From an uncultured Pseudomonadota bacterium (lineage in GTDB: Bacteria > Myxococcota_A > UBA796 > SXON01): 35,212 bases of DNA. This document shows, piece after piece, positions 1 through 7,239 of this stretch; position 1 is the stretch's first letter; every line of letters starts with the position of its first letter. The notes beneath the pieces were generated by a model. The model ran no database searches. It saw nothing but the letters and a program-made list of their open reading frames with translations, and was not told the origin of the DNA. The stretch lies in NCBI GenBank assembly GCA_903959175.1, contig CAJBVW010000219.1, positions 1 through 35,212 on the forward strand. The letters are read 5' to 3'. The position numbers were made by a program, and so were the translations under genes.

Positions 1-117
1 CTCGCGCTCTTCGACGCCCACCCCTTCGACGTGTACGGGAAGGTCCAGCGCACCTGGATCGACGGAACCGTCGTCTACGATCGTCGCACGGAGGGCACCC
101 CCGATGGCGTCCGTTAG
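1..117 (+). CDS. Amidohydrolase family protein, C-terminal end only
   Basis: The window opens inside this frame, and only the last 38 residues are visible. They end with a Trp-Ile-Asp-Gly-x-Val-Val-Tyr segment preceded by a Gly-Lys-Val, which is the typical closing beta-strand of amidohydrolases of the imidazolonepropionase-like group ('v..tWvdG..VY'). The stop codon (TAG 115-117) lies inside the next gene, which begins at 104, so the two are probably translationally coupled and cotranscribed. The catalytic metal site would lie upstream of the window, so activity cannot be judged. The family call rests on a short tail and on the amidohydrolase-like neighbour. Confidence 0.6.
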   Translation, partial: LALFDAHPFDVYGKVQRTWIDGTVVYDRRTEGTPDGVR

Positions 118-1360
118 TCGCCGCGCGCTCCTCGTCGGAGCCGCCGCCCTCGCCCTCGCGCCGCGCGCCCGCGCGTCCACGCTCACGCTCTCCAACGCGC
201 GCATCCTCCTCGGCGACGGCACCGAGGTCCGCGGCGGGATCTCCGTAGAAAACGGGCGTGTCACCGCCGTCGGCCCCGCCGTCACCGGCGGTGAGGACCT
301 CCGCGGGGGCGTCCTCTACCCGGGCGTCTACCTCTCTGGCGCCCCGCTCGGCCTCTGGGAGGTAGACCTCGAGGCCGGCACCCACGACGACACCGAGGCC
401 GGCGGCACCAACGTGCCCCAGGCGCGCGTGATCGACGCCTACAACCCGCGCTCCGCCGTCATCGACGTGTGCCGAACCGGCGGTATCCTCGGCGCCCTCG
501 TCACCCCCTCCGGCGGCCTGCTCGCAGGCCAGGCGGCGTGGATGCGGACCTTCGGCGACACCGTGGCCGACGCGCTCATCGCCGCCCCCGCGGGCCTCTG
601 CTTCGGCCTCGGCGCCTCCGGAAAGGGCGGCCCCGGCGGGCCCACCTCGCGCATGGGCGTCGCGATGGCGATCCGGGACCTCCTCGAGGCCAACCCCGCG
701 CCCGTGGTCCCCGCGCCCGCGAAGGGCAAGAAGGCGAAGGAGCCGCCGAAGGAGGAGAAGCCTCCGACCGGCTACCAGGCCGCGCTCCACGCCCTGCGCC
801 GTCGGGAGACCAAGGCCATCTTCGCCGCCGAACGCGCCTCGGATCTGCTCGTCGCCATCGAGCTCGCCGCCGCCTACGACCTCGACGCCGTCATCCTCGG
901 CGGGGCCGAGGCGCACCTCGTCGCGAAGGAGCTCGCCGCCGCGAAGATCCCCGTCCTGCTCGGCGCGGTCACGACGCAGCCCTCCTCCTTCGATACGCTC
1001 AACGCCTGCTACGAGAACGCCGCGCGCCTCCACGCGGCCGGCGTCCCCTTCGCCTTCCGCGTCGGCGGCCCCCACAACGCGCGCGACCTGACGACGGAGG
1101 CCGGCATCGCCGTCGCCTACGGCCTCCCCTGGTCGGCGGCGATCGCGGCCCTCACCGGCAACGGCCCCGGCTTCTGGAACCTGAAGGTCGGGCAGCTCCA
1201 TCCGGGCTTCGAGGCCTCCTTCGTCCTCACCGACGGGGACCCCCTCCAGCCGCGCACGCGCGTGCTCCGGCACTGGGGCCGGGGCGTGGAGATCCCCGTC
1301 GCCGACCGTCAGACGGAGCTTTACGCGCGCTTCAAGGGGCCGAAGCCCATCCTGCGGTGA
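104..1360 (+). CDS. Amidohydrolase-like exported protein, probably catalytically degenerate
   Basis: 418 residues. The N-terminus has an SRRALLVG stretch followed by an Ala/Leu-rich segment and Ala-Arg-Ala, which resembles a twin-arginine or Sec signal ending near residue 25. The rest follows the amidohydrolase plan: an N-terminal beta-sandwich strand (LTLSNARILLGDG), a 'GGVLYPG' turn, and a C-terminal 'LTGNGPGFWNLK.GQLHPGFEASFVLTDGDPL' region that matches the usual end of the family (broken here by dots). The His-x-His metal motif expected just after the PG turn is absent; the sequence there reads VYLSGAPLG. A Lys/Pro/Glu-rich insert lies near residues 204-223. It overlaps the preceding amidohydrolase by 14 bp, so the pair may act together, with this member being structural or having altered chemistry. 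Family membership is fairly sure; loss of activity is inference. Confidence 0.7.
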   Translation: MASVSRRALLVGAAALALAPRARASTLTLSNARILLGDGTEVRGGISVENGRVTAVGPAVTGGEDLRGGVLYPGVYLSGAPLGLWEVDLEAGTHDDTEAGGTNVPQARVIDAYNPRSAVIDVCRTGGILGALVTPSGGLLAGQAAWMRTFGDTVADALIAAPAGLCFGLGASGKGGPGGPTSRMGVAMAIRDLLEANPAPVVPAPAKGKKAKEPPKEEKPPTGYQAALHALRRRETKAIFAAERASDLLVAIELAAAYDLDAVILGGAEAHLVAKELAAAKIPVLLGAVTTQPSSFDTLNACYENAARLHAAGVPFAFRVGGPHNARDLTTEAGIAVAYGLPWSAAIAALTGNGPGFWNLKVGQLHPGFEASFVLTDGDPLQPRTRVLRHWGRGVEIPVADRQTELYARFKGPKPILR

Positions 1361-1392
1361 CGAACCGGGCCCCGATGGGGTACAACTCGCGG

Positions 1393-2892
1393 ATGCGCCT
1401 CGCCCCCTTCCTGGTCCTCCTCGTCGCCTGTCAGGACAACAAGGTAGGCGTCTACAACACGCCGCCCGCGGTGAGCATCGTCTCGCCGGCAGACGGCGCC
1501 GCGCTCGATCCCGGCACCCTCGTCGAGCTCCTCGGCGCGGCCAACGACAGCCAGGACGCCCCCACCGCGCTCGCCGTGGTGTGGGAGAGCTCGATCGACG
1601 GCGTCCTCGGCACCGACCCGCCGGACGGGGACGGCAACGTCTACTTCGCGACCGACCGCCTCACCTCCGGCGACCACGTCATCACCCTCACCGCCGTCGA
1701 CACCGACGCGGAGAGCGCGTCCACCAGCGTCGCCGTCTCCGTGGCGCCCGGCTCGAACACGGAGGGTTCGCCCACGATCGTGCTGCTCGGCCCTACGGAC
1801 GGGCAGGTCTTCACCGCGTCCGAAGCGGTGAACCTCGTCGCTGCCGTCACCGACGGGGAGGACGCCTTCGACGCCCTCTCGGTCGAGGTCATCGACGTAC
1901 CGGACGGCTCCCTCTGGACCGGGGGCCCCACCGCCACCGGCTCGCTCACCGTGCCGCTCACGCTCACGCCGGGCGCCCACCACCTCACCGTCAACGCCGT
2001 CGACAGCGACGGGAACACCGGCACTGCGGCCGTCTCCTTCGAGATCCTCGCGGACGGCCGGCCCACCGTCGCGATCGACACCCCCGCCGACAGCGCCGTG
2101 TTCGACTTCGGCGAGGCCGTCTCCTTCCGCGGCGTGGTCGGGGACGACGAGACCGCCGTCGAGCTGCTCGGCCTCACCTGGGCCAGCGACACCGTCGGCG
2201 TCTTCGGGACGAACCCCGCCGACTCCTCCGGCGCCACGTCCACCGCGTACGCGCTCCCCGTCGGCATCCACACCGTCACCCTCACCGCGACCGACGCCAC
2301 GGGCCTCACCGGCTCCGACGCCATCGTCATCACCGTGGAGGACCCCCTCGACCGCGACGACGACGGCGACGGCTACACCGAGAACGGCGGCGACTGCGAC
2401 GACGCCGACCTCCGCTCCAACCCCGGCGCGACCGACCTCTGCGACGACATCGACAACGACTGCTCCGGCTACGTCAACGACGCCGACTGGGACACCTACG
2501 AGCTCAACGAGAGCGCCTCCACCGCGCGGAACCTCGACGAGATCGACGCCTCCTTCGGGTGGAGCAACTCCTCCCTCACGCTCTCCGGGCTCACGTTCTC
2601 CGCCGACACCGACGAGGACTGGTTCCAGTGGGACGCGGACGACGAGATCTGGGACAACATCTCGATCACGGTGACGGCGTCCGGCCTGCCCGCGCGCGGG
2701 AGCTACGTCCTCGAGCTCTACGACGGGGACGGGAACCTCGTCGACTCCGACTCCGGCACGTCCTCGCTCTCGGTCAACCACGAGGGCGAGCTGTTCGACG
2801 ACGACGAGGACGACTGGAGCATCCGCATCTACCCGACGACCTGGCCGGCGAGCTCCTGCAGCTCGACCTTCTCGGTCACGATCCGGTCGTAG
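1393..2892 (+). CDS. Lipoprotein with Ig-like repeats and a MopE-type metal-binding motif
   Basis: 499 residues from the ATG at 1393; an in-frame ATG at 1375 is the alternative. The start MRLAPFLVLLVAC gives a compact lipoprotein signal with Cys13 as lipidation site. About three Ig/cadherin-like units follow, each opening with a 'P.v.I..P.dGa.f' strand and ending with 'H.vTLTA.D..G'. Next comes an Asp-rich motif (DDDGDGYTENGGDCDD, then NPGATDLCDDIDNDC), the putative metal-binding repeat first known from MopE-like proteins and common in myxobacterial surface proteins. The last ~130 residues look like a bacterial pre-peptidase C-terminal type beta domain ('DTDEDWFQWDADD'). Probably an outer-membrane or surface lipoprotein; the ligand is unknown. 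No Shine-Dalgarno is evident before 1393, but a TACAAC box lies 6 nt upstream. It overlaps pgsA tail to tail by 17 bp. Confidence 0.75.
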   Translation: MRLAPFLVLLVACQDNKVGVYNTPPAVSIVSPADGAALDPGTLVELLGAANDSQDAPTALAVVWESSIDGVLGTDPPDGDGNVYFATDRLTSGDHVITLTAVDTDAESASTSVAVSVAPGSNTEGSPTIVLLGPTDGQVFTASEAVNLVAAVTDGEDAFDALSVEVIDVPDGSLWTGGPTATGSLTVPLTLTPGAHHLTVNAVDSDGNTGTAAVSFEILADGRPTVAIDTPADSAVFDFGEAVSFRGVVGDDETAVELLGLTWASDTVGVFGTNPADSSGATSTAYALPVGIHTVTLTATDATGLTGSDAIVITVEDPLDRDDDGDGYTENGGDCDDADLRSNPGATDLCDDIDNDCSGYVNDADWDTYELNESASTARNLDEIDASFGWSNSSLTLSGLTFSADTDEDWFQWDADDEIWDNISITVTASGLPARGSYVLELYDGDGNLVDSDSGTSSLSVNHEGELFDDDEDDWSIRIYPTTWPASSCSSTFSVTIRS

Positions 2893-3481
2893 CCGCCTTG
2901 GCCGCCGCGCGCTGATTGTACTTCCAGAAGCCCCAGAAGTACTCGGCGCCGCTCGCGAGGGAGAAGAACATCGAGACCCACAGCAAGAGGATGCCGACGC
3001 TGTGGGCGTCGATCCCGATCGTGTGGTAGTGCCAGAGGAGGAAGCCGAGGGCGGTCGACTGGTAGGCCGTCTTGAACTTGCCCATGCTGCCGGCGGCGAT
3101 GACCATGCCCTCGCTCATCGCGATGGAGCGCAGGCCGGAGATCGCGAGCTCGCGGCTCTCGAGGACGACGACCATCCACGCGGGGACCCACCCGTGGGGG
3201 ATGAGCATGACGAGCGTGGTGATGACCATCAGCTTGTCGGCGAGCGGGTCGAGGAAGGCGCCGATGGTGCTCTGGAGGTTCCAGAGGCGGGCGAGGTAGC
3301 CGTCCACGATGTCGGAGAGCATCGCGCCGACGAAGATGACGCAGGCGAGGACGGCCTCGTTGCGGGTCGGCTCGTCCCACAGGAGGGCGACCATGACGGG
3401 CACGAGCGCGCACCGGACGACCGTGATGGTGTTCGGGAGGTTCCAGAACCCCTTGGACTTGAACCAGGCCGGCAGGGTCAA
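2876..3481 (-). CDS. pgsA: CDP-diacylglycerol--glycerol-3-phosphate 3-phosphatidyltransferase
   Basis: Makes phosphatidylglycerol phosphate from CDP-diacylglycerol and glycerol-3-phosphate, the committed step to phosphatidylglycerol and cardiolipin, in the inner membrane. The CDP-alcohol phosphotransferase signature D-G-x2-A-R-x8-G-x3-D-x3-D is complete: DGYLAR, then G in STIGAF, then DPLAD. The N-terminal 'NLPNTITVVRC' and several hydrophobic helices fit PgsA. No ATG or GTG occurs before the conserved region without running deep into the upstream gene, so I chose the TTG at 3481. It has GAGGG about 7 nt upstream and gives 201 residues, normal for the family. The transglycosylase upstream stops 10 bp before this start, so the two are probably one operon. 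PgsA versus another CDP-alcohol transferase cannot be fully separated by eye. Confidence 0.85.
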   Translation of the reverse strand: MTLPAWFKSKGFWNLPNTITVVRCALVPVMVALLWDEPTRNEAVLACVIFVGAMLSDIVDGYLARLWNLQSTIGAFLDPLADKLMVITTLVMLIPHGWVPAWMVVVLESRELAISGLRSIAMSEGMVIAAGSMGKFKTAYQSTALGFLLWHYHTIGIDAHSVGILLLWVSMFFSLASGAEYFWGFWKYNQRAAAKAATTGS

Positions 3482-3491
3482 CGACGGTCCC

Positions 3492-4088
3492 TCAACGCGA
3501 GACGGGGCGCGTATCCCGGAAGTGCGCGTAGAGGCCAAGAACGCGGGCAACGTACGTCGTGGTCTCCTCGTAGGGCGGTACGCCCCCGTAGCGGCGCACG
3601 GCCGTGGGGCCCGCGTTGTAGGCGGCGATCGCCAGGGTGTAGCTGCCGAACGCCGCGACCTGCCGGGCGAGGTAGGTGGCGCCGGCCTTGATCGACTGCT
3701 CGCCGTCGAAGGGGTCGGTGAGGCCGAGGGCACGGGCGGTCGTGGGGATGATCTGCATGAGGCCCTGCGCGCCCGCTGGGGAGACGGCCGCGGGGTTCAT
3801 ACGGCTCTCGGCGACCGCGACCGCCTTGATGAGCTCGGCGGGCAGCCCGTTCGCGGCGGCGGCGAAGAGGAAGGCGTCGTCGTAGGCGTCGAGGTTGGCG
3901 ATGCGGTCGAGGCGCGGCATCGGGACGCCGTTCGGCAGCGTGCGGCCGGGCTCGGTTTCGCTCCACCAGAGCTCGAAGCCGGCGTGCCGCGGCGAGTCGG
4001 TGAGCACCGCGGTGCCGTCGGGCGCGACGTAGGTGTAGAGGTCCCGCGCGTCGCTGGGAGGGGTCACGAGCGCGAGGAGGAGCATCAC
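3492..4088 (-). CDS. Lytic transglycosylase (SLT domain), periplasmic
   Basis: 198 residues. Cleaves the glycan strand of peptidoglycan, forming 1,6-anhydro-muramic ends. An N-terminal hydrophobic stretch (residues 1-10) looks like a short signal peptide. A DUF4124-like strand follows (YTYVAPDGTAVLTDSP, residues 18-33), then a Slt70-type catalytic domain from about residue 72: AVAESRMNPAAVSPAGAQG with catalytic Glu94, GLMQIIPTTA, and AIAAYNAGPTAV. This is the usual ES..NP...S..GA.GLMQ / AYNAG pattern. The start is GTG at 4088 with ATG three bases on. No Shine-Dalgarno is visible, but TACGCT lies 7 nt upstream of the GTG. It is probably cotranscribed with pgsA. Confidence 0.87.
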   Translation of the reverse strand: MMLLLALVTPPSDARDLYTYVAPDGTAVLTDSPRHAGFELWWSETEPGRTLPNGVPMPRLDRIANLDAYDDAFLFAAAANGLPAELIKAVAVAESRMNPAAVSPAGAQGLMQIIPTTARALGLTDPFDGEQSIKAGATYLARQVAAFGSYTLAIAAYNAGPTAVRRYGGVPPYEETTTYVARVLGLYAHFRDTRPVSR

Positions 4089-4095
4089 GCCCCCG

Positions 4096-4101
4096 AGCGT
4101 A
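4096..4101 (-). promoter_or_regulatory. Candidate -10 box (TACGCT) for the transglycosylase gene
   Basis: TACGCT on the minus strand ends 7 nt before the GTG start at 4088, in a leader with no Shine-Dalgarno. This geometry would place transcription initiation at or next to the start codon, giving a leaderless mRNA. No convincing -35 is seen. Several other start codons in the window show the same arrangement. Confidence 0.3.
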
Positions 4102-4367
4102 CCAGAGATCGAGGTCGGGACGGTCGCGGACGGCGCGGATCGGGGCCCCTGAAAACTATTTTCTCAAGGCCGGATCCGCAGTAGGCCAATCGAAGCGGGG
4201 TGACACTCCAATACAGTGGAGCCGGGGGTCTCCGGGCGGAACCGGCGGGCGACCGGCTGGGCGAGGGGCGGGGCGGCGTGGGATCGGAGCGCGCTCGACC
4301 TGCGACGAGTACGTGGCGGTGGGGGTCGTAGCGGGGGATGAGTCGATCGTCGCCCGGCTCGGGTGGC

Positions 4368-4388
4368 TGGCAGGGGGACGCCCTGCCA
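4368..4388 (+). repeat. Perfect 8-bp inverted repeat with 5-nt loop in the phosphatase leader
   Basis: TGGCAGGG (4368-4375), loop GGACG, CCCTGCCA (4381-4388). It lies 65 bp before the ATG of the metallophosphoesterase and could form a stable RNA hairpin or be a protein-binding dyad. There is no U-tract, so a simple terminator is unlikely. Confidence 0.5.
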
Positions 4389-4453
4389 CACGACCGCGGA
4401 GGAGCTCACCGCCCCAGGGGCGAGCCCTGTCCGCTCCCAATGGAGACAACCCC

Positions 4454-5470
4454 ATGGTCGCACCGAATGCCAAGTTTCTCACGACGCTGATCGTGCTCCT
4501 CGTCGGCTGCGGTACGCAGCCCGACTCGTCGGAAGGCACGGGCGGGGACGGCCTCGGGCGCGCCCATCCCGCGAGCCCGGAGCAGCCCGCCTCTCCCGAC
4601 GGAGACGCCGACACGGACACGGACGCCGACACGGACGCCGACACCGACACGTCCCCCGGCGCCGATGCGAGCGGGCCGATCCGCTTCGTGGCGCTCGGCG
4701 ACGCCGGCACCGGCAGCTCCGACCAGTACACCGTCGCCGACGCGGTCGCGACGGTGTGCGCCAGCAAGGGCTGCGACTTCGCCCTCTACCTCGGGGACAA
4801 CATCTACAGCGACGGCGTCACGGACGTCGGGGACTCCGCGTGGGAGGACAAGTTCGAGGTCCCCTACGCCGCGCTCGAGTTCCCGTTCTACGCGGCGCTC
4901 GGCAACCACGACTACGGCGGCAACGGCGGCGCCTTCGAGGTCGACCGCGCCAACACCCAGGTCGAGTACAGCAGCTACTCGGACAAGTGGGTGATGCCGG
5001 CGACGTTCTACAGTCACGTCCAGGGCGACGCGACGTTCATCGCCCTCGACACGACGGCGCTGGATTGGGGGCGCGGCGAGGAGCAGCAGGCGTGGCTCCC
5101 CGGTGTCATCGCCGCGGCTGACACCCAATGGAAGATCGCGTACGGACACCACCCGTACATCTCCAACGGCGACCACGGGGACGCGAACGACAACTTCGGT
5201 CCCTTCTTCGAGGACAACCTGTGCGGTCAGGTGGACGTGTACCTGTGTGGGCACGACCACCACCTGGAGTGGCTCGAGCCGACCTGCGGCACGGAGTTCA
5301 TCATCTCCGGCGCGGGGGCGAAGCTGCGCGGGGTCGGGGGGGCGAACCCGGACTTCTACGCGGCCGCCCAGCTCGGCTTCATGTGGGTGGAGATCGACGG
5401 CGACACCTTCACGGGCGTCTTCTACGACGAGAACGGCGACGAGCTGTTCCGCCGGAGCTTCCAGAAGTAG
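4454..5470 (+). CDS. Purple acid phosphatase-like metallophosphoesterase lipoprotein
   Basis: 338 residues from the ATG at 4454, which has GGAGA 7 nt upstream. MVAPNAKFLTTLIVLLVGC is a lipoprotein signal with Cys19. A spacer rich in Asp/Thr/Ala (about residues 50-70) is encoded by a 6-bp tandem repeat. The catalytic domain then shows the calcineurin-like metal motifs in order: ALGDAGTG, LGDNIY, GNHDYGG, GHHPYIS and GHDHHLEW. The GDNIY...GNHDYGGN spacing and the 'KWVMPATFY' stretch resemble tartrate-resistant (purple) acid phosphatases. The likely role is phosphomonoester hydrolysis at the cell surface or in the periplasm. The substrate is unknown. Confidence 0.85.
   Translation: MVAPNAKFLTTLIVLLVGCGTQPDSSEGTGGDGLGRAHPASPEQPASPDGDADTDTDADTDADTDTSPGADASGPIRFVALGDAGTGSSDQYTVADAVATVCASKGCDFALYLGDNIYSDGVTDVGDSAWEDKFEVPYAALEFPFYAALGNHDYGGNGGAFEVDRANTQVEYSSYSDKWVMPATFYSHVQGDATFIALDTTALDWGRGEEQQAWLPGVIAAADTQWKIAYGHHPYISNGDHGDANDNFGPFFEDNLCGQVDVYLCGHDHHLEWLEPTCGTEFIISGAGAKLRGVGGANPDFYAAAQLGFMWVEIDGDTFTGVFYDENGDELFRRSFQK
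4602..4650 (+). repeat. Asp/Thr/Ala-coding tandem repeat in the phosphatase linker
   Basis: A degenerate 6-bp unit (GACACG / GACGCC) repeats about eight times and encodes the D-A-D-T-D-T linker between the lipidation Cys and the enzyme domain. The same kind of repeat occurs in the formylglycine-enzyme-like lipoprotein at 11804-11893. Confidence 0.7.
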
Positions 5471-5535
5471 TCCCGGCCCCTCCCGCGTGGAACCTTCCGC
5501 CCGGGCGGGGGCCCCCTGGGTTAGCGCGGGCTGCC

Positions 5536-7239
5536 ATGCGGTGGCTCCTCCCCTGGTTCCGGCCCCACGCGGGGCGGCTCGTCGTCTACGAGGCGCTCCT
5601 CTTCGGCGCCACGACCCTCTCCCTGTCGAGCTCCTGGCTCGTCGCGCGCGCCCTCGACGTCGACGTCGCGGGGGGCGACCGCGCCGGCCTCGCCCGCACG
5701 GCGGCGCTCTACGCGGCGGCCGTGGTCGGCGCCGGCGTCCTCACCTGGACGGCGCGCGTCGGCATCGAGCGCGTGGCCCAGGACGTGATGCGCGGGGTGA
5801 AGGAGCGGCTGTTCGCCCACCTCCTCGACCACGACCTCGCCTTCCACGACCAGCACCCGCCCGGGCGGCTGATGAGCCGCGTGCAGGGCGACACCGAGGC
5901 CCTCCGCACCCTCCTCTCGGAGGTCATCCTCCAGGCCGGGCCGGACGCGCTGCTCTTCCTCGGCCTGCTCGGCGTGCTCGCGTACGAGGCGCCCCTGATG
6001 GCCGGGCTCGTGGCCGCGACCCTCCCGATCTACGCCGTCCTCCTCTACGGGTTCCGCCGCGTCTCCCCCGCGCGGTTCCTCCTCGCGCGCGAGATCGCCG
6101 CCCGCCTCTCGGGCTTCGTGTCGGAGCACCTCCGCGCGCTGCCGCTCCTGCGCGCCTACGGCCGCACCGACTGGATGCTCGCCCGCGCCGAGGCCCTCTC
6201 CGAGGAGAAGTTCGAGGCCGACTACCGCGCCGGCATCGCGATGGTGTGGTTCTTCAACACGCTCTTCGCCGTGCGCTCGCTCGCCTACGCCGCGATCCTG
6301 TGGGCGGGCGCCGTCGCCGTCGCGAAGGGGGCGCTCACGCTCGGCGTGCTCCTGATGGCGCTCGACTACCTCCGCAAGATGTTCGAGCCCTTCCTCCGCC
6401 TGCAGTTCCACATCGTGACGCTGGAGAAGGCGCGCGCGGGCGAGCGCCGGATCCGCGAGATGCTCGCGCAGGCGCCCACCATCCGCGCCCCGGCCGACCC
6501 CGCGCCCTGGCCCGCCGCCGGCCGCCTCGCCGAGGGCCTCCGCATCGAGGACGTGCACCTCGCCTACACGCCCGGGGTGCCCGTCCTCCGCGGGATCTCC
6601 CTGTTCGTGCCCGCCGGCAAGCACGTCGCCCTCGTCGGCGCCACGGGCTCCGGCAAGTCCACGCTCGTGCAGCTGCTCTTCCGCTTCCGCGACCCGGACG
6701 CCGGCCGCGTCACCGTCGACGGCATGGACGTGCGCGCGCTCGACCCCGCCGTGCTCCGCGCGCACGTCGGCCTCGTGCAGCAGGCCGTCCACGTGCTCCC
6801 GGGCACCGTCGCCGAGAACCTCGGGGTGGACGCCCCCCGCGCCGCCGCGCTCCTCGCGGACGTGGGGCTCTCCGGCCGCCTCGCCCCCGACACCCTCGTC
6901 GGTGAGGGCGGCGCCGCCCTCTCCCGCGGTGAGGCCCAGCTCCTCTGCTTCGCGCGCGCCGTCGCGACGGACCCCGAGGTGCTCGTCCTCGACGAGGCGA
7001 CCGCCGCGATGGACCCCGCCACCGAGGCCCGCATCCAGGCGCTCCTGGCCGCGCGGCCCGGCCGCACGCGCGTCACCGTGGCGCATCGCCTCCGCACCGT
7101 CGCGGACGCCGACCTCCTCTACGTCATCGACCACGGCGCGGTCCTCGAGGCCGGCACCCACGCGGAGCTGCTCGCGCGGGGCGGCCGCTACGCCACGCTC
7201 TGGCGCGCCCAGCTCGCGGCGGAAGGGGCGGCGGCGTGA
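5536..7239 (+). CDS. ABC exporter half-transporter, subunit A (permease fused to ATPase)
   Basis: 567 residues from the ATG at 5536. An N-terminal transmembrane domain (about residues 15-310, six predicted helices) precedes a nucleotide-binding domain. That domain has Walker A GATGSGKST (368-376), Q-loop VGLVQQ, signature ALSRGEAQ (about 461-468), Walker B VLVLDEAT with catalytic Glu487, and switch His517 in VAHRL. The signature is LSRGE rather than LSGGQ. The next gene overlaps by 4 bp and encodes a second half with a canonical signature but Asp instead of Glu after Walker B. The changes are complementary, so the two probably form a heterodimer with one degenerate ATP site. Substrate unknown (lipid, peptide or drug exporters are possible). 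Confidence 0.88.
   Translation: MRWLLPWFRPHAGRLVVYEALLFGATTLSLSSSWLVARALDVDVAGGDRAGLARTAALYAAAVVGAGVLTWTARVGIERVAQDVMRGVKERLFAHLLDHDLAFHDQHPPGRLMSRVQGDTEALRTLLSEVILQAGPDALLFLGLLGVLAYEAPLMAGLVAATLPIYAVLLYGFRRVSPARFLLAREIAARLSGFVSEHLRALPLLRAYGRTDWMLARAEALSEEKFEADYRAGIAMVWFFNTLFAVRSLAYAAILWAGAVAVAKGALTLGVLLMALDYLRKMFEPFLRLQFHIVTLEKARAGERRIREMLAQAPTIRAPADPAPWPAAGRLAEGLRIEDVHLAYTPGVPVLRGISLFVPAGKHVALVGATGSGKSTLVQLLFRFRDPDAGRVTVDGMDVRALDPAVLRAHVGLVQQAVHVLPGTVAENLGVDAPRAAALLADVGLSGRLAPDTLVGEGGAALSRGEAQLLCFARAVATDPEVLVLDEATAAMDPATEARIQALLAARPGRTRVTVAHRLRTVADADLLYVIDHGAVLEAGTHAELLARGGRYATLWRAQLAAEGAAA

Larger units (their letters stand above)
4089..4453. other. 365-bp divergent intergenic region with three inverted repeats
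   Basis: This is the only stretch over 300 bp without a supported gene. It lies between the divergent transglycosylase (minus) and acid-phosphatase-like (plus) genes. It has an AT-rich dyad GAAAACTATTTTC (4151-4163) in otherwise GC-rich DNA, a dyad CTCCA-ATACAG-TGGAG (4206-4221), and an 8-bp perfect inverted repeat TGGCAGGG/CCCTGCCA (4368-4388). Open frames here have no recognisable domain and look like chance frames in GC-rich DNA. I see no tRNA. It probably holds promoters and operators or a structured 5' leader for the gene at 4454. Confidence 0.5.

Noticed and set aside
1321-2781. Long minus-strand open frame antisense to the Ig-like lipoprotein, and similar long antisense frames elsewhere
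   Set aside because: In DNA this GC-rich, antisense and shifted frames stay open by chance. Their translations are Arg/Gly/Val/Asp-biased and hold no domain, while the plus-strand frames hold clear motifs.
4598-4655. Tandem repeats at 4602 and 11804 as a CRISPR or satellite array
   Set aside because: Units are 6 bp, in frame, and coding for Asp-Thr linkers; there are no spacers.
5490-5520. GC-rich palindromes (CCCGGG, GGGGGCCCCC) between the phosphatase and the ABC genes as a terminator
   Set aside because: No U-tract and several overlapping weak stems, so I could not define one convincing hairpin.
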